DNA from: Rhododendron vialii
Lineage: Eukaryota > Streptophyta > Magnoliopsida > Ericales > Ericaceae
DNA: 64,000 bases
Direction of reading: 5' to 3'
NCBI RefSeq assembly: GCF_030253575.1
Contig: NC_080561.1
Location: 833,501 to 897,500, forward strand
Shown here: positions 1-10,456 of the stretch, in pieces
Layout of the letters: each line of letters opens with the position of its first letter
How positions within the stretch are numbered: the first letter of the stretch is position 1
Made by a program: the position numbers and the translations under genes
Notes under the pieces: model-generated
Database searches by the model: none
Told to the model about the DNA's origin: nothing
The model's input: the letters and a program-made list of their open reading frames with translations, nothing else

Positions 1-89
1 AAAGTCTGAGAAGAGCGAGAATGGAGACGAGTAAAAATAACTCGAACCATAGTCTTTTACTTATCTTGAACCTGTCGAGGGTCGCTACC
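1..89. mobile_element. End of inverted-repeat element (partial, copy at window edge)
   Basis: This stretch matches the right-hand end of the long inverted-repeat elements seen complete at 9172-10456 and 15862-17007. It finishes with the same terminal block, GAGGGTCGCTACC, directly followed by the same LINE sequence. The rest of the element lies left of the window. It marks the left border of repeat unit A. Confidence 0.7.
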
Positions 90-192
90 AAAATTTAAAA
101 GCAAGTATTTCCCAAACTCTTTATTTATGGAAGCAGGTTTAGAGTCCAGGCCATCCTACTTTTGGAAGCCCTTTTTGAAAGCCCAAAAAGTC
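90..192 (+). mobile_element. LINE fragment, left of the Copia insertion
   Basis: This is a non-LTR retrotransposon remnant. The reading resembles the region after the reverse transcriptase of plant L1-type LINEs, around a YFPN-like and PSY-like segment. The clean copy at 10457-10720 shows it better. It stops at the AAGTC target duplication (188-192) of the Copia element and resumes at 3568. Confidence 0.6.
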
Positions 193-392
193 TAATAAGA
201 ACGGTATTGTGATGAATATTGTCTGTATTTTTCATTGAAAATCAAGGAAGGATACAACCATACATATAGCAAAAGATAAACATAGAAGGAGAATAATTAT
301 CCTATAATTATGGTAGTGATTGATCCTAATTTGATTGTTGCCGAGTATAGTGAGCCAACCCTTGATTTCCACTGATATGCTTTCCGCTAATA
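193..392 (-). repeat. 3' LTR of the Copia element (200 bp)
   Basis: The LTR is bounded by the target duplication on its left and by the polypurine tract on its right. On the minus strand it starts TATTAGCGGA and ends CTTATTA. Its first 42 bases recur with a few changes at 3526-3567, which identifies that stretch as the 5' LTR remnant. Confidence 0.7.
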
Positions 393-488
393 CTCCCCCT
401 CAAGGTGGAGCATGGAGGGACGTAATGCCGAGCTTGGAGGTCAGAAGACGAAAATGTTCGACACCCAAGCCCTTTGTGAAAATATCGA

Positions 489-885
489 CTAATTGGTTAG
501 CGGAGGCAATGTGATGAAAGCAAAGAAGACCTTGTGGACCCTTTCACGCACAAGGTGGTAGTCTATTTCAATGTGTTTGGAGCGCTCATGAAAAACGGAT
601 TCCATGCGATGTGCAAGGTTGACTGGTTGTCGCAATAGAGGGTGATCGGGGATGAGGATTAAACCGCTAAATCGCGTAGTAAACTGCGAAGCCATAATAA
701 TTTGCAACTGGTAGAGGCCATGGCTCGATATTCGACCTTAGTTGAAGATCAGGAGACAACACTCTGCTTTTTAGTGCGCCAAGAGATGGGGCTGCCACCA
801 AGGGTACGTAATAAAATAGACAGTAGTTGAGCTCCGAGTCATGGGACAGCTGGCCTAGTCGTAGTCAGTGTAGCCGGTAAGGGTG
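489..885 (-). pseudogene. Copia RNase H remnant
   Basis: The minus-strand reading contains LTLTGY followed by D-stop-A-x-C-P (normally DWAGCP), then TRSST, then a degenerate EAEYRAMA-like stretch, and ends with the typical HIEIDYHLVRERV motif of plant Copia RNase H. The tryptophan codon of DWAGCP is a TAG stop here. The domain is cut from the reverse transcriptase by the solo LTR at 891-2355. The paralogous copy at 17374-17735 keeps the same C-terminal motif. Confidence 0.8.
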
Positions 886-890
886 AGATC

Positions 891-2355
891 TGCTTCGCCT
901 TCAAACCTCGCCTTCAAATATAAGGTTGAAAACCCCAAGCGTAGGGCTAGGTCGTCGGTAGCATAATATCCGGAAGTCCGGGATCGTACCCACAGAGAAT
1001 TCGAATGTAGCTTAATCGGATTGTAGGTTTTATAAGGTGGATTGTGGCGTTTAAGACGGCCAACTTGGTTTTGCTTTGAAACGATGAAAATTGCCAAGGC
1101 AAAAGACTAGGAAAACGCCTAATTAACTTAAAGGAGGCAAGTCTAGGGATCGTCTAACCCTTGACAAAGGATGTTACTGGTTCTCAATATAACTCAGGCG
1201 AGAGTCACGACCGCGTGCTCACGCCCGGAGAATTTAGCTTTAAAAGACTACATTTATCGGAAGATGTGATTAAACGGAATTAAATCAACCTATTTTTGCT
1301 AATGTATCTAACACGTAGGGGGCCACGAGCCCTCAATATGTCGCTTGCCAAGACCGCTTGACTAAACTTCATACCAAGGAGTTAACACGCATCGCTTAGA
1401 CCAAAAAGGCTAGGTTAATGAAATTCCGAAAACCAAGATTTTAAGCCCAAAGGTTTGAGAACCAAATAACCACCTAAGTACTCGGGAAAGATTAGCCCGA
1501 GACTTGGCCTATCAACTACTCACACATAGCTAAAGCATGAAAGAAAGCATAAAAACGAGACATGACTTTTAATCGATAAAAACGAAAACAAACTTGATAT
1601 TATAAAAGATCTAATCCGTAGGAACGACTTTAATAAACGAGAAATTAACAAACGAGAATTACTTACTTGAGTTCTTAAGGAAATAACTTGAAAAGCTTAA
1701 AAGACCATTAATGGAGGAAAAATAAAAGCTATTAAAGACCTACATACAAAAGGGAGAGAGGAGACCCCTATTTATACACAATGGGTTCCTCTCTCCTCAA
1801 ATATCTAAAAACATACTATAAAAGGCAAGTATTTCATAAATGGAAAGCCCAAAAAGTAGCAAAATATCTGGCCGAAGGCTCTCCGTATCGATACAGAATA
1901 AGCAAAGTATCGATACCACATCGTTAAGCTGAAAAGGCCAATCTCCCGTAACAATCCCGTATCGATACAGATTATGGCCGTATCGATACGGGAAGCTCTG
2001 CTTGGAAAGGTAACAAACGCGTATCGATACGCCTTAAATCCGTATCGATACGGAATGCTTATCTCTGGTTCTTCAAGCCAGCCTCCCAATCTTGACACCC
2101 GACGACCGTTGGTTTGCCCGATGCTCCTCGCCTTCGTTCTTTGGTCACTTTGGCAAAAGTTCCACCGAGCGATGATTCTTGAATTAACTTGGGGGTTGAC
2201 TTTGCACTCAAAATATGCCTTTTAAGGGCGTTTTGCCTGAAACACTGAACAAACTACCTTACGAGCAATATTGACTAAAAACGACAATAATAGCTAAAAG
2301 CACTTCTAACTAACGGACTTAAGCACCACGATCAAGCAATCTTAGGTGCGTATCA
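891..2355 (-). mobile_element. Solo LTR (1,465 bp) nested in the Copia RNase H region
   Basis: The insert starts TGCTTCGCC and ends GGTGCGTATCA on the plus strand, and it is flanked by the 5-bp direct repeat AGATC at 886-890 and 2356-2360. Removing it rejoins the Copia reading SSDL-TLTGY. No coding sequence is present, so it is an LTR left by recombination. A TATAAATA box on the minus strand (1769-1776) suggests minus orientation, with U3 at the high-coordinate side. The family is unidentified, probably Ty3/Gypsy by size. U3 contains the palindrome array listed separately. Confidence 0.85.
1885..2051. promoter_or_regulatory. Six copies of the palindrome GTATCGATAC in LTR U3
   Basis: Exact copies begin at 1885, 1907, 1959, 1980, 2021 and 2042. 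The steps are 22, 52, 21, 41 and 21 bp, so they form three pairs and all steps are close to whole helical turns. They lie roughly 110-280 bp upstream of the minus-strand TATAAATA box, where LTR enhancers usually sit. Binding-site function is inference. Confidence 0.75.
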
Positions 2356-2360
2356 AGATC

Positions 2361-3525
2361 CGAACTGGAGGAGAAGAGAATGACATGAGAGACGGCGCCC
2401 TTGAGGTAGTGGAGTATGTGAGTGGCAGCATCAAGATGAGGGACCTGAGGAGTATGCATAAACTGGTTGAGCATGTTGACGGTGAAAGAGATATCCGAAC
2501 GAAAAATTGTGAGATATATCTGGCGACCAATGAGTCGACGGTAGGAACTTGGATTCGAGATGGGGTCACCAAAATTGGCTGAGAGTTTAAGATGTTGGTC
2601 CATCGGGGAAAAGGCTGGACGACATCCTGATTGGCCTGCATCCGCAAGGATGTCAAGAATATATTTTCACTGATTAATAAAAATACAGGTGGCGGAGCGG
2701 GCCACTTCGATGCCCAAAAAATACTTGAGCTTCCCAAGATCCTTCAACTGAAATTTACTTGATAAGAACTCATGTAAGCGGCGGATAGATGCTAAATTGT
2801 TGCCTGTAACAAGCAAATCATCAACATATATAAATGAGAACAACAAGTATAGTAGAACCAGTTTGCCGAGTAAAGAGATAGTGATCTGCTTGGGATTGTT
2901 TAAAACCAGCGGAGATGAGGACTGTAGATAGTTTAGAGTACCAATTGCGGGATGCTTGTTTGAGCCCATAGAGTGATTTTTGTAATCGACAGACATGCAT
3001 CTCCCCCTGTCGACCATAGCCCGGAGGAAGAGACATGTAAACATCCTCATCGAGGTCACCGTGTAGGAAAGCATTATTAACATCTAACTGGTGTAAATGC
3101 CAATTCCAAGTGGCAGCGATAGCTATCACACAACGGACAATGACCAATTTCGCAACAGGAGCAAATGTGTAATGATAGTCCAACCCTTCGACTTGAGTAT
3201 AGCCTTTGGTGACCAAGCGCGCTTTGTATCGTTCTACGGATCCATCTGCTTTTAATTTGGTTTTACAAACCCATTTACAACCAACTGGTTTTTTGCTAGG
3301 CGGAAGAGGTGTGAGGACCTAGGTTTTGTTTGTGTCAAGTGCATGGAGTTCTTTAGAAATGGCATCACGCCAGTGTATGTGCTTGATGGCTTGACCATAG
3401 GAAGTGGGGTTATGTGAATGAGATAAAGCCGAGAGAAAAGCGAAGTGAGATGGAGAGATGTGGGAATAGGAAAGGAAATGATTGAGAGGGTAGACCGTAC
3501 TTGAAGACGGAGACGGAGCAGTGGT
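2361..3525 (-). pseudogene. Copia reverse transcriptase remnant
   Basis: Read on the minus strand, the order is [18 protein letters not shown], the [11 protein letters not shown] segment, [21 protein letters not shown] and the catalytic YVDDLL box (around 2820-2840), followed by FLGIEVARS, the SDISFTVNMLNQFM segment and HYLKG. These are the standard blocks of plant Copia RT in order. Frame changes near 2820 and 2600 and the loss of everything upstream make it non-functional. The reading enters the LTR remnant at about 3525 without a PBS or gag. Confidence 0.85.
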
Positions 3526-3572
3526 AGAGCCGGTCCTTGATTTCCGCTGATATGGTTTCCGCTAATAAAGTC

Positions 3573-3760
3573 CTCACGACAGGAACCAGATGCATGGCGC
3601 AGCCACATAGTGGAGATGGAACGAAGGTGCGGATATTGAAAGATAGGTGGATCCCACTCCTCACAACTTTGAAGCCCATCAGTCCTCAAAATTCTGGATT
3701 GGGAAATGCTGCCAAGCATTTCGTGCTTGGCAGAGGTGCCGAGCGGCTCATCCAGCCGTT
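3573..3760 (+). mobile_element. LINE fragment, right of the Copia insertion
   Basis: The plus-strand reading continues the interrupted LINE with LTTGTR, then GDGTKVRILKDRWIP, a hallmark of the post-RT region of plant L1-type LINEs (usually GTRW.VGDG....W.DRWIP). It degrades after about 3700. The matching piece in unit C is 18400-18620. Confidence 0.75.
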
Positions 3761-6480
3761 CGTTTCGGCCCGAACAGCTTGGATCTAATTCGAGTGCATA
3801 AAAATTTCGATCATTCGTTGCCAAGATAAATGTCCGGATGGACTGCTTGGCATCGCTGCCAAGCGGGGTGATTCTTCGGACGATGAGGCAACGGTTTGGG
3901 ATGAGATTATTCTCTGTATGGTGACGTGGCCTTAAATAAGAGTAATATGACTTCGGAGTATTTCCCAAAATGAGAGATAAGCTATTTACTCTCCCAAATT
4001 CTTTTCATTTAACCATTTCTCTAAGCACAGTTAATAAATGAGGACATTTCATCGTCAATAAGAGGCCTTGAGTAATTTCCAACCGAGAGAAGATGTGATA
4101 TTTATTATTTGCTCCAATTGATTATATTCATGAACCTCGTTTAAGGAATATTAGTAAAAAAACACGAGTAAATTTATTGTTTTCCCTGTTTATATTACAT
4201 GATAGACTGGTAAGGAATTTATTTTGGTGAATGCATTTTCCGAATGTGTTATAATTTGTAAGGACATGATGAATAGTTTCTTGTTCAATCCGACGGCTAT
4301 GAATTGATACCAAGTTCTATAAATACATGCATTGTAATGGCAAGATAGTGTTGAGGTAGAATCTTAGTTGATTTGTGTTGTTTAGGATTCCAGACAGTTG
4401 ATTAGTTGTTTGCTTCTGGCTCCCCCTTTCAATTTACTATTCCTTCTTTTCGTTCTACTCGAGTGGAGCAATCTGAACTCTTGTATTGAGTTAGAGCTAG
4501 AACTAAATTCTAATTGTTCGATGAGTTATCAAACAATAGTTTGAGAGATTCTTTCTCTTTAGTTTTGTTTGGTAACTCACTGAAGCAATTTGAGTTTGGC
4601 CCTACATGATGATGATTTTGCACGGTATCAGTTCTCTAATGGAAGTGATGAACTAATTGTTAGGGAGAAGTTCTTTCCTTTGGTTTTCTTCCAGAAATGT
4701 TGGTAATCTCTCTATTTACTGTCTGTCTTCGCTCTATTTAATTATCATTTATCATGTAAAACTCTCTCCAAAAATTAATAGCACTTCAATTGTGTGTACT
4801 TCTTTTTATCAGATTTTTACGTCTTTTTTTTTATTCTACGGAGGAAATAGATAATAGATTTTATGGTTATTTTTTTGTCTGGTTTCTCAAGTACAATTAT
4901 ACACTGATACAAATACCATTTTTTCACTGTATCCGCTTTATTTTCAAAAATGCAATTGCTAGGTCATGTGATGTCTTAAGTACTGGTTTAAAATCATAAT
5001 TTGCATTATATCCACTTGATTTTCAAAATAAAAAATAAAAAATGGCTCGTTTGATAGTTGATTGCATGAAGAATAAGTGGATTTTCTATTTTAGAGACAT
5101 GGAACTTTTGGTCCGTCTAACCATCTGTTTTCCATAGACAAAGACAAAGCCAGGTCTGTTTTAGACATGAAGCTTTAGGCCCGTCTAACAAGTGGATTTT
5201 TCTGTTTGAGAGATGGTTTCTGCCTAAAGGAGAAACTGTCAAAGTTCTTTTTTATGCAGGTTTTGAAGGGTGAAATTTTGATAATTTTTTTTTTCAGTAG
5301 CCGGGGATGATTTTGGCAATGTTCAAGGGGCTGAATTGAAGGTGCTTGTGTCTCATTTTCTGCTTCTGGTAAGGAAGTGAAAGCTGCCAGATGGGCTTCC
5401 ATTTGGTCTTGGAAGGAAAATTGGACTTCTGCCGTTCTGCGAAAGAGGGTGAATCCTTTCTGTTATGAGCATGGTGTATGGGCTTCTTTGGGCCCCTAAT
5501 CCTCTTTTGAGAATCCTTTATGGGCTGTTACTTACTGTTTGATAATTGAGTAGCTGAGAAGCAATATTTTAAATCGCGGTGTTGTGAAACGTATGTGACG
5601 GTATCGGTGATACGACCATATATCGGTTGATATTAGACTGTATTGGATCAGATTGGTTCTGTAACGGTATCGGAGGTCCGAAATCCCATTACGTAACAGC
5701 TGAGAAAATACATAACAACCTTTATTTAAAATCTTGCTCAAGAGATGGATTTGTTGGCATTCAAATGTAATTACTCAAGCTTTATATGTACTAAATCGTA
5801 ACTAAAAAAAAGAAGAAGTAATCATTCATGGTATTTTCACCTAATAATGTACTAAATCGTAACTAAATTTTGTGAGTATGTTAGAGGTAAAAGTTGATAT
5901 ACATAAAATATGTATTGCGACTATCTATTTATTGAAAGTAGCATATAACTATAAATTGATTAATCCACCCCACCAAAAAAACTCTACGTAATTATTCAGA
6001 GAGTACCTAATACTTTGCCCATTTTTTTTTTTATATCGGAAATACTTTTTCCATCATAGGCTATTTGGCCGTCTATTTTGACGCAAACGACTCTTATTTA
6101 ATCCGAACTCTTATTAATTTGAACCGTTCATTGCTACAAGATTCCTTGTTCCTTATTTATAACGTACGTCACTTTCATGCTCGTGGTTGGGGGCGTCATG
6201 GCATCCGTAGCTTCTACTAACTCCATTAAATACCATCGATATATATGTCACACAATAATTTGTCTCTCTGTTTTATTGGCACTGTCACTTTCATTGTGAT
6301 CCAAACAAAAGAGACCATTCGAGAATGGCTAATTTGGTTTGCCAATTTTATTGGTCAAAATAAGTTTTTTGTATTATTCAATTACGTTCCAATTTTTACA
6401 AACTACATTTAATAAATAACATGTCATATTTCGTTTTATATTACTAATCAGTTCGCTGTATATTGTAGGTTTTGTGTTTG
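3761..6480. other. Unit A spacer, shared with units B and C, no intact gene
   Basis: The stretch is nearly identical to 18620-21290 (unit C) and clearly related to 10721-13330 (unit B). A TATA-like CTATAAATA lies near 4317, followed at 4624-4634 by GGTATCAG, which recalls a primer-binding site, so part may be an old LTR; I could not find both ends. At 5566-5700 there is a GC-richer repeat with CGGTATCGG-like units that resembles the end of a plant DNA transposon. Short open frames here are not conserved between the three copies in a way that suggests coding. Confidence 0.6.
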
Positions 6481-7398
6481 GATAAATATTAGAAAGTCAT
6501 ATCTTGTTACTTATCGAGCGAAATAAAATGATGTTAATAACATGATGTCACTTTCGTTGTGATTTAAGAGAGATAAGATAGCTCGAGATTGGTTTGATTA
6601 GTCGATTTGAACGGGCCAATATTTTCTGTTGTTGCAAACTATATTATTGTAAATAACATGTCATAGGTTTTTATATATTAGTTTACCGGAGATTATAGGT
6701 TTCGTTTTATATATAAACTTAGAAAGAGTCATATCTCGTTTACATATTTTGTGCAATAAAATTAATGTTAATGATGTAGACTTGTTTAAAATAATATTCG
6801 TTTCTCAAAAACATAATCAATGGTGGAGTATTTTGATATTCATTCTGCTTCCACCATTGATTCCACATACTTTTTTCAAAGTTGATTTTGCAAATCTTAT
6901 CTTGTGTAAAATTCCAAAATATTCCAGAGATCTTAGTGGTCCAAAGTTTCAATTATTTAATGACATTTTAGCCAGACACCTGGTTATAACAAAAGAGATT
7001 TTAACCGGCTTAACAATTAACATTATTCACTAATTTGTTACATATCCAGATATCCATACGAGAGCTAAAATGAGCCAAAGTCCATTTTGTCAATCTTATC
7101 TTGGATAAAATTCTAGAATATTCTGAAGATCTAATTCATAAATGAGTCAAAGTTTCAATCCTTTGAGACGGACATCTAGACACTTGGTTATAACAAAATG
7201 AGAATTAACATGATTTCACTAGTTTCTTACACATCTAGACGAGGCCTAGTTGTCACGGAACCCAGTACAAATTGATTCAACGTACTTTTTTAAAGTTGAT
7301 TTTGTCAATCTTATCTTGGATAAAACTCTAGAATATTCTGGAGATCGATCTAATTCACAAATGAGTGAAAGTTCTAATCATTCGGAGCCGGACATCTA

Positions 7399-7469
<71 letters not shown>

Positions 7470-7790
7470 CTGTCGCGAAAATTAACATCATTCACTAATA
7501 ATCTGTATCTAAATGATTGTTAGATGTCCTAGTTTCTTACACATCTAGACGAGGCCTAGCTGTCGCGGAACCAGTACAACTTGATTCAAGGAACTTTTTC
7601 AAAGTCGATTTTGTCAATCTTATCTTGGATAAAACTCTATAATATTCTGGAGATCAAATTCACAAATGAGTGAAAGTTCTAATCATTTGGAGCCGAACAT
7701 CTAATTATAAAAAAAAAAAAAATTTAGCTGGTGCGAAAATTAACATCATTCACTAATAATCTGTATCTAAACGAGGCCATCCAACTAACA
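6481..7790. repeat. Degenerate local tandem repeats, unit A
   Basis: A phrase containing TCAATCTTATCTTGGAT and TAGAATATTCTGGAGATC recurs around 6890, 7095, 7310 and 7615, each time followed by a variant of AAATGAGTGAAAGTT and preceded by CTAGACGAGGCC. This gives about four diverged units of 200-300 bp. The same series occurs in unit C at 21930-22600. Confidence 0.6.
7406..7466. repeat. (AT)n microsatellite
   Basis: About 30 AT dinucleotides lie inside the local repeats of unit A. The matching place in unit C (about 22523) has only a few AT units, so the expansion is young. Confidence 0.9.
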
Positions 7791-8983
7791 TTTACAAATA
7801 CTAAATTTTAATGAGTTTTAAAGGACTAAATCTTATGGGTCATTTGTTAATTAAGTAATAAAATTACTACAATAAAAGTATGATAAGCAGCAAAATTCTA
7901 TGGGGTCGAGTGATCCCACACCTCGCGAGTTGCTGTCCCATTGCATGCTACTCACAATTGGGTAACCAATGTGGTTGGACCTTCTTAAAAGAAAAATCAT
8001 TTGACGCTCTTGCCTTCACTTGAAAAACAAAACAAGAATAGTAAAAAAGTTTGGGCCTACATTTGTTAAACTTTTTTACTATTCTTGGTTTTCACAAACA
8101 TTTTCAGCATTAACAAATGTTCTTAACTTGTCCTTAGCGAGTATTAAGTATCAAAACACGTCCTGGACCATCATTTTCCCTTTTTTTGGAAAAATGACTG
8201 CCAATGACGTGTTTTGATAATTAATACCCGCCAAAGACATTTTCAGCATTAACAAATGTACTTAGCTTGTCCTTAGCGAGTAGTATTAAGTATCAAAACA
8301 CGTCATTGGCGATCATTTTTCCTAAAAAAAAAAGTGGGGTGGGGAACAAGTGTCGTATGTAATTTATCATTTTATGCGCATATATATATAGACACACTAA
8401 TATAGTAATATCCTATTTTTTTATGAGTAACTGTTCAGTAGTCCAGGAGCACTGTTACGTGGTACTCCGGACTACTCAAGAACCATACATTTATGTGGGA
8501 TCGATACACTTAGTTGTGGACCCCAAAGGATTGTGTAGTTGTGGAGTGGTTCGGAATACAACGTGGACTGTTTGATTGAGGTAATTGTTGTCACCTTATG
8601 CGATAATAGCTTAAAACTGGCGAGTAATATTCTGAGAGCAGTAACTTACAAGATTTTTAGAATTGGTCAAAACCAATTACCATGTGCACTTATCTCCAAA
8701 TTAATAGGGTAGTTGTTATCATAACCCCACTATATAAAGATGGGAAAACCGTATCAATTGCTAGAAGAAAAAACCCCCTAAAAAATCCTCTCTTTCTTCC
8801 TTCCTTTTCCCATGTGCACAGGGTAATATTAACCCTGCTTTATGGTCGACAATTTTGCTTCAATAATTGACATTGTATTTTACGGTGCTTTGGGTGTCAG
8901 GCAACTCTCGATTGGTGTGTGCAATAACAACTTTCAAGATCATTGTATATTAATGGAATACCAATTAGACAACTGCCTTTATG
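7791..8983. other. Unit A spacer, shared with unit B only
   Basis: The block is paralogous to 14585-15664 and absent from unit C. It includes two direct copies of a segment containing TTCAGCATTAACAAATGT (8098-8172 and 8239-8323) around an inverted centre. Close to 8730 there is a TATA-like CTATATAAAG, also present in unit B at 15413. No supported gene was seen. Confidence 0.55.
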
Positions 8984-9171
8984 TGGGGGCCAAACTGCCA
9001 AAAGAATGGGCAGCGAAAAACCCATTGGGCAGCATGGTCGAAGCTTTGCGTCTGAAAGGAAGGCGGCTTGCGATTCAGAAATATCGAAGCTTTCAACCTT
9101 GCAATGCTAGGCAAGCAAGCTTGGAGAATCTGCCAAGACCAAAATTCTCCCCTCTACATTTATGGAAGATA
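8984..9171 (+). mobile_element. LINE fragment, left of inverted-repeat element A
   Basis: The reading across frames gives W-G-x-N-R/K, KTHW-like and GLGFRNIEAFNLA-like residues, as in the RT-to-zinc-finger linker of plant LINEs. The better copy is at 15665-15861. The inverted-repeat element splits it from its continuation at 10457. Confidence 0.6.
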
Positions 9172-10456
9172 GGTAGCGACCCTCGGCAGGTTCAGGGTAA
9201 GTAAAAGGGTATGGTTTGATCTATTTTTACTTGTCTCCGTTCGAGCTCCTCTCAAATTTTCAACTGCATTGTCTAGCTTGGACGCACTAGATATCTTCGG
9301 CCTGGATATCTCCACATGGATTATCTCCACATGGTTGTTTTCTATAGCAGGCCAGTTGATATCTCATGCTATTATAAAACTCATCTCTCTAATCCTTGAC
9401 AAGTTGGTGATGAGTACGAAAAATACTTTTGGTTCGTTACAACTAGTGCATCTACAAAGGTATTGTGGCATACAAGCGTTTAGGGGGCGTGGTTTATATT
9501 GCTTAAAGTTGATATAAAAAAAGGCAAGGATTGTGGAAGATTCCCAAGAATACATTACAAAAGCGTTGTTTTGTCTTGTAATTGCAAGTGTGTGTTTGAT
9601 GGTGAAGGCTATATGACGAAGAGTTGAAATAGATGACGAATGTGGAACCCATGATCGAGTGTACAACCCTATGTGATCATGTACCTTCGCACTTATTAGA
9701 TTCATTTTTTGAAGCTGTATCTAAAGATAAAAAGTAAGTTGATCATGTAGCTACACATGATTCGTAGGTGCAATATAAAACATAGCTATATGATCAACTT
9801 ACTTTTGTCTTTAGATATAGCTTCAAAAAACAAAGATAAAAAGTAAGTTGATCATGTAGCTACACATGATTCGTAGGTGCAATATAAAACATAGCTATAT
9901 GATCAACTTACTTTTGTCTTTAGATATAGCTTCAAAAAACAAATCTGATAAGTGTGTAGCTACATGATCACATAGGGTCATACCCTCGATCACGGGTTCT
10001 ACACGAGTTATCCATTTCAACTCTTCGTCGTATAACCTTTACCATCCAACACGCACTTGCCATTACACAAAATAGCGCTTTTGTAATGTATTCTTGGGAA
10101 TCTTCCATGATCTTCGCCTCTTTTATATCAATTTTGACTAGTATGAACCACACCCCTAGAACGCTAGTATGCCACAATACCTTTGTAAATGCACTTGTTG
10201 TAGCAAACCAAAAGTAAGTATTTTTCGTACTCACCAACTTGCCAAGAAATAGAGAGATGTAGCGTGAGATAACAAATGGCCTGCTATAGAAAACAACCAT
10301 AAGATGATCCATGTGGAGATATCCAAGCTGAAGATATCCAGTGCTTCCAGGCTAGACATTGCAGTTGAAATTCCGAGAAGAGCGAGAACGGAGACAAGTA
10401 CAAATAGCTCGAACTTTGGCCTTTTACTTATCCTGAACCTGTCGAGGGTCGCTACC
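9172..10456. mobile_element. Long inverted-repeat element with captured gene fragment (copy A/B)
   Basis: The left end GGTAGCGACCCTCGGCAGG is the inverse of the right end CCTGTCGAGGGTCGCTACC, and the arms pair over about 500 bp each (9172-about 9700 and about 9960-10456). Reading inward from the ends, each arm encodes a decayed hydrophobic peptide with LDIFGLDISTWIILW, SIAGHLISH, a KVLWHTS segment and ITKALFC...MASACW. This order recalls the transmembrane part of plant MscS-like (MSL) channels, from memory only. There is no transposase. A MULE-like or foldback element that duplicated a gene piece in inverted orientation is the best guess. It interrupts a LINE; no clear target duplication was found. 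Confidence 0.65.
9723..9940. repeat. Two identical 109-bp tandem units, each a hairpin
   Basis: Units 9723-9831 and 9832-9940 are identical by eye. Within each, AAGTAAGTTGATCATGTAGC pairs with a later TAGCTATATGATCAACTTACTT. They sit in the loop of the long inverted repeat and are absent from the sister element at 15862-17007. Confidence 0.85.

Larger units (their letters stand above)
193..3567 (-). mobile_element. Degenerate Ty1/Copia retrotransposon with TA...TA termini
   Basis: The element reads on the minus strand. It is flanked by the 5-bp direct repeat AAGTC (188-192 and 3568-3572), and the paralogous site in unit B (10555-10559) carries a single AAGTC and no element. From 5' to 3' on the minus strand it holds an LTR remnant (3526-3567), a reverse transcriptase region, an RNase H region, a polypurine tract (CCTTGAGGGGGAG, 393-405) and a 200-bp LTR (193-392). 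Gag, protease and most of integrase are missing. Both LTR ends read TA rather than TG/CA. A solo LTR is nested at 891-2355. Stops and frameshifts show that it is dead. The same internal deletion is present in copy C (17093-18394), so it predates the duplication. Confidence 0.85.

Noticed and set aside
4790-4999. Open frame of 69 codons conserved between units A and C
   Set aside because: The conservation is explained by the recent duplication; the diverged unit B does not keep the frame and the composition is that of AT-rich spacer DNA.
5175-5402. Minus-strand frame repeated in all three units (also 12018-12380 and 19994-20290)
   Set aside because: It lies in duplicated spacer, lacks motifs, and its ends differ between the copies.
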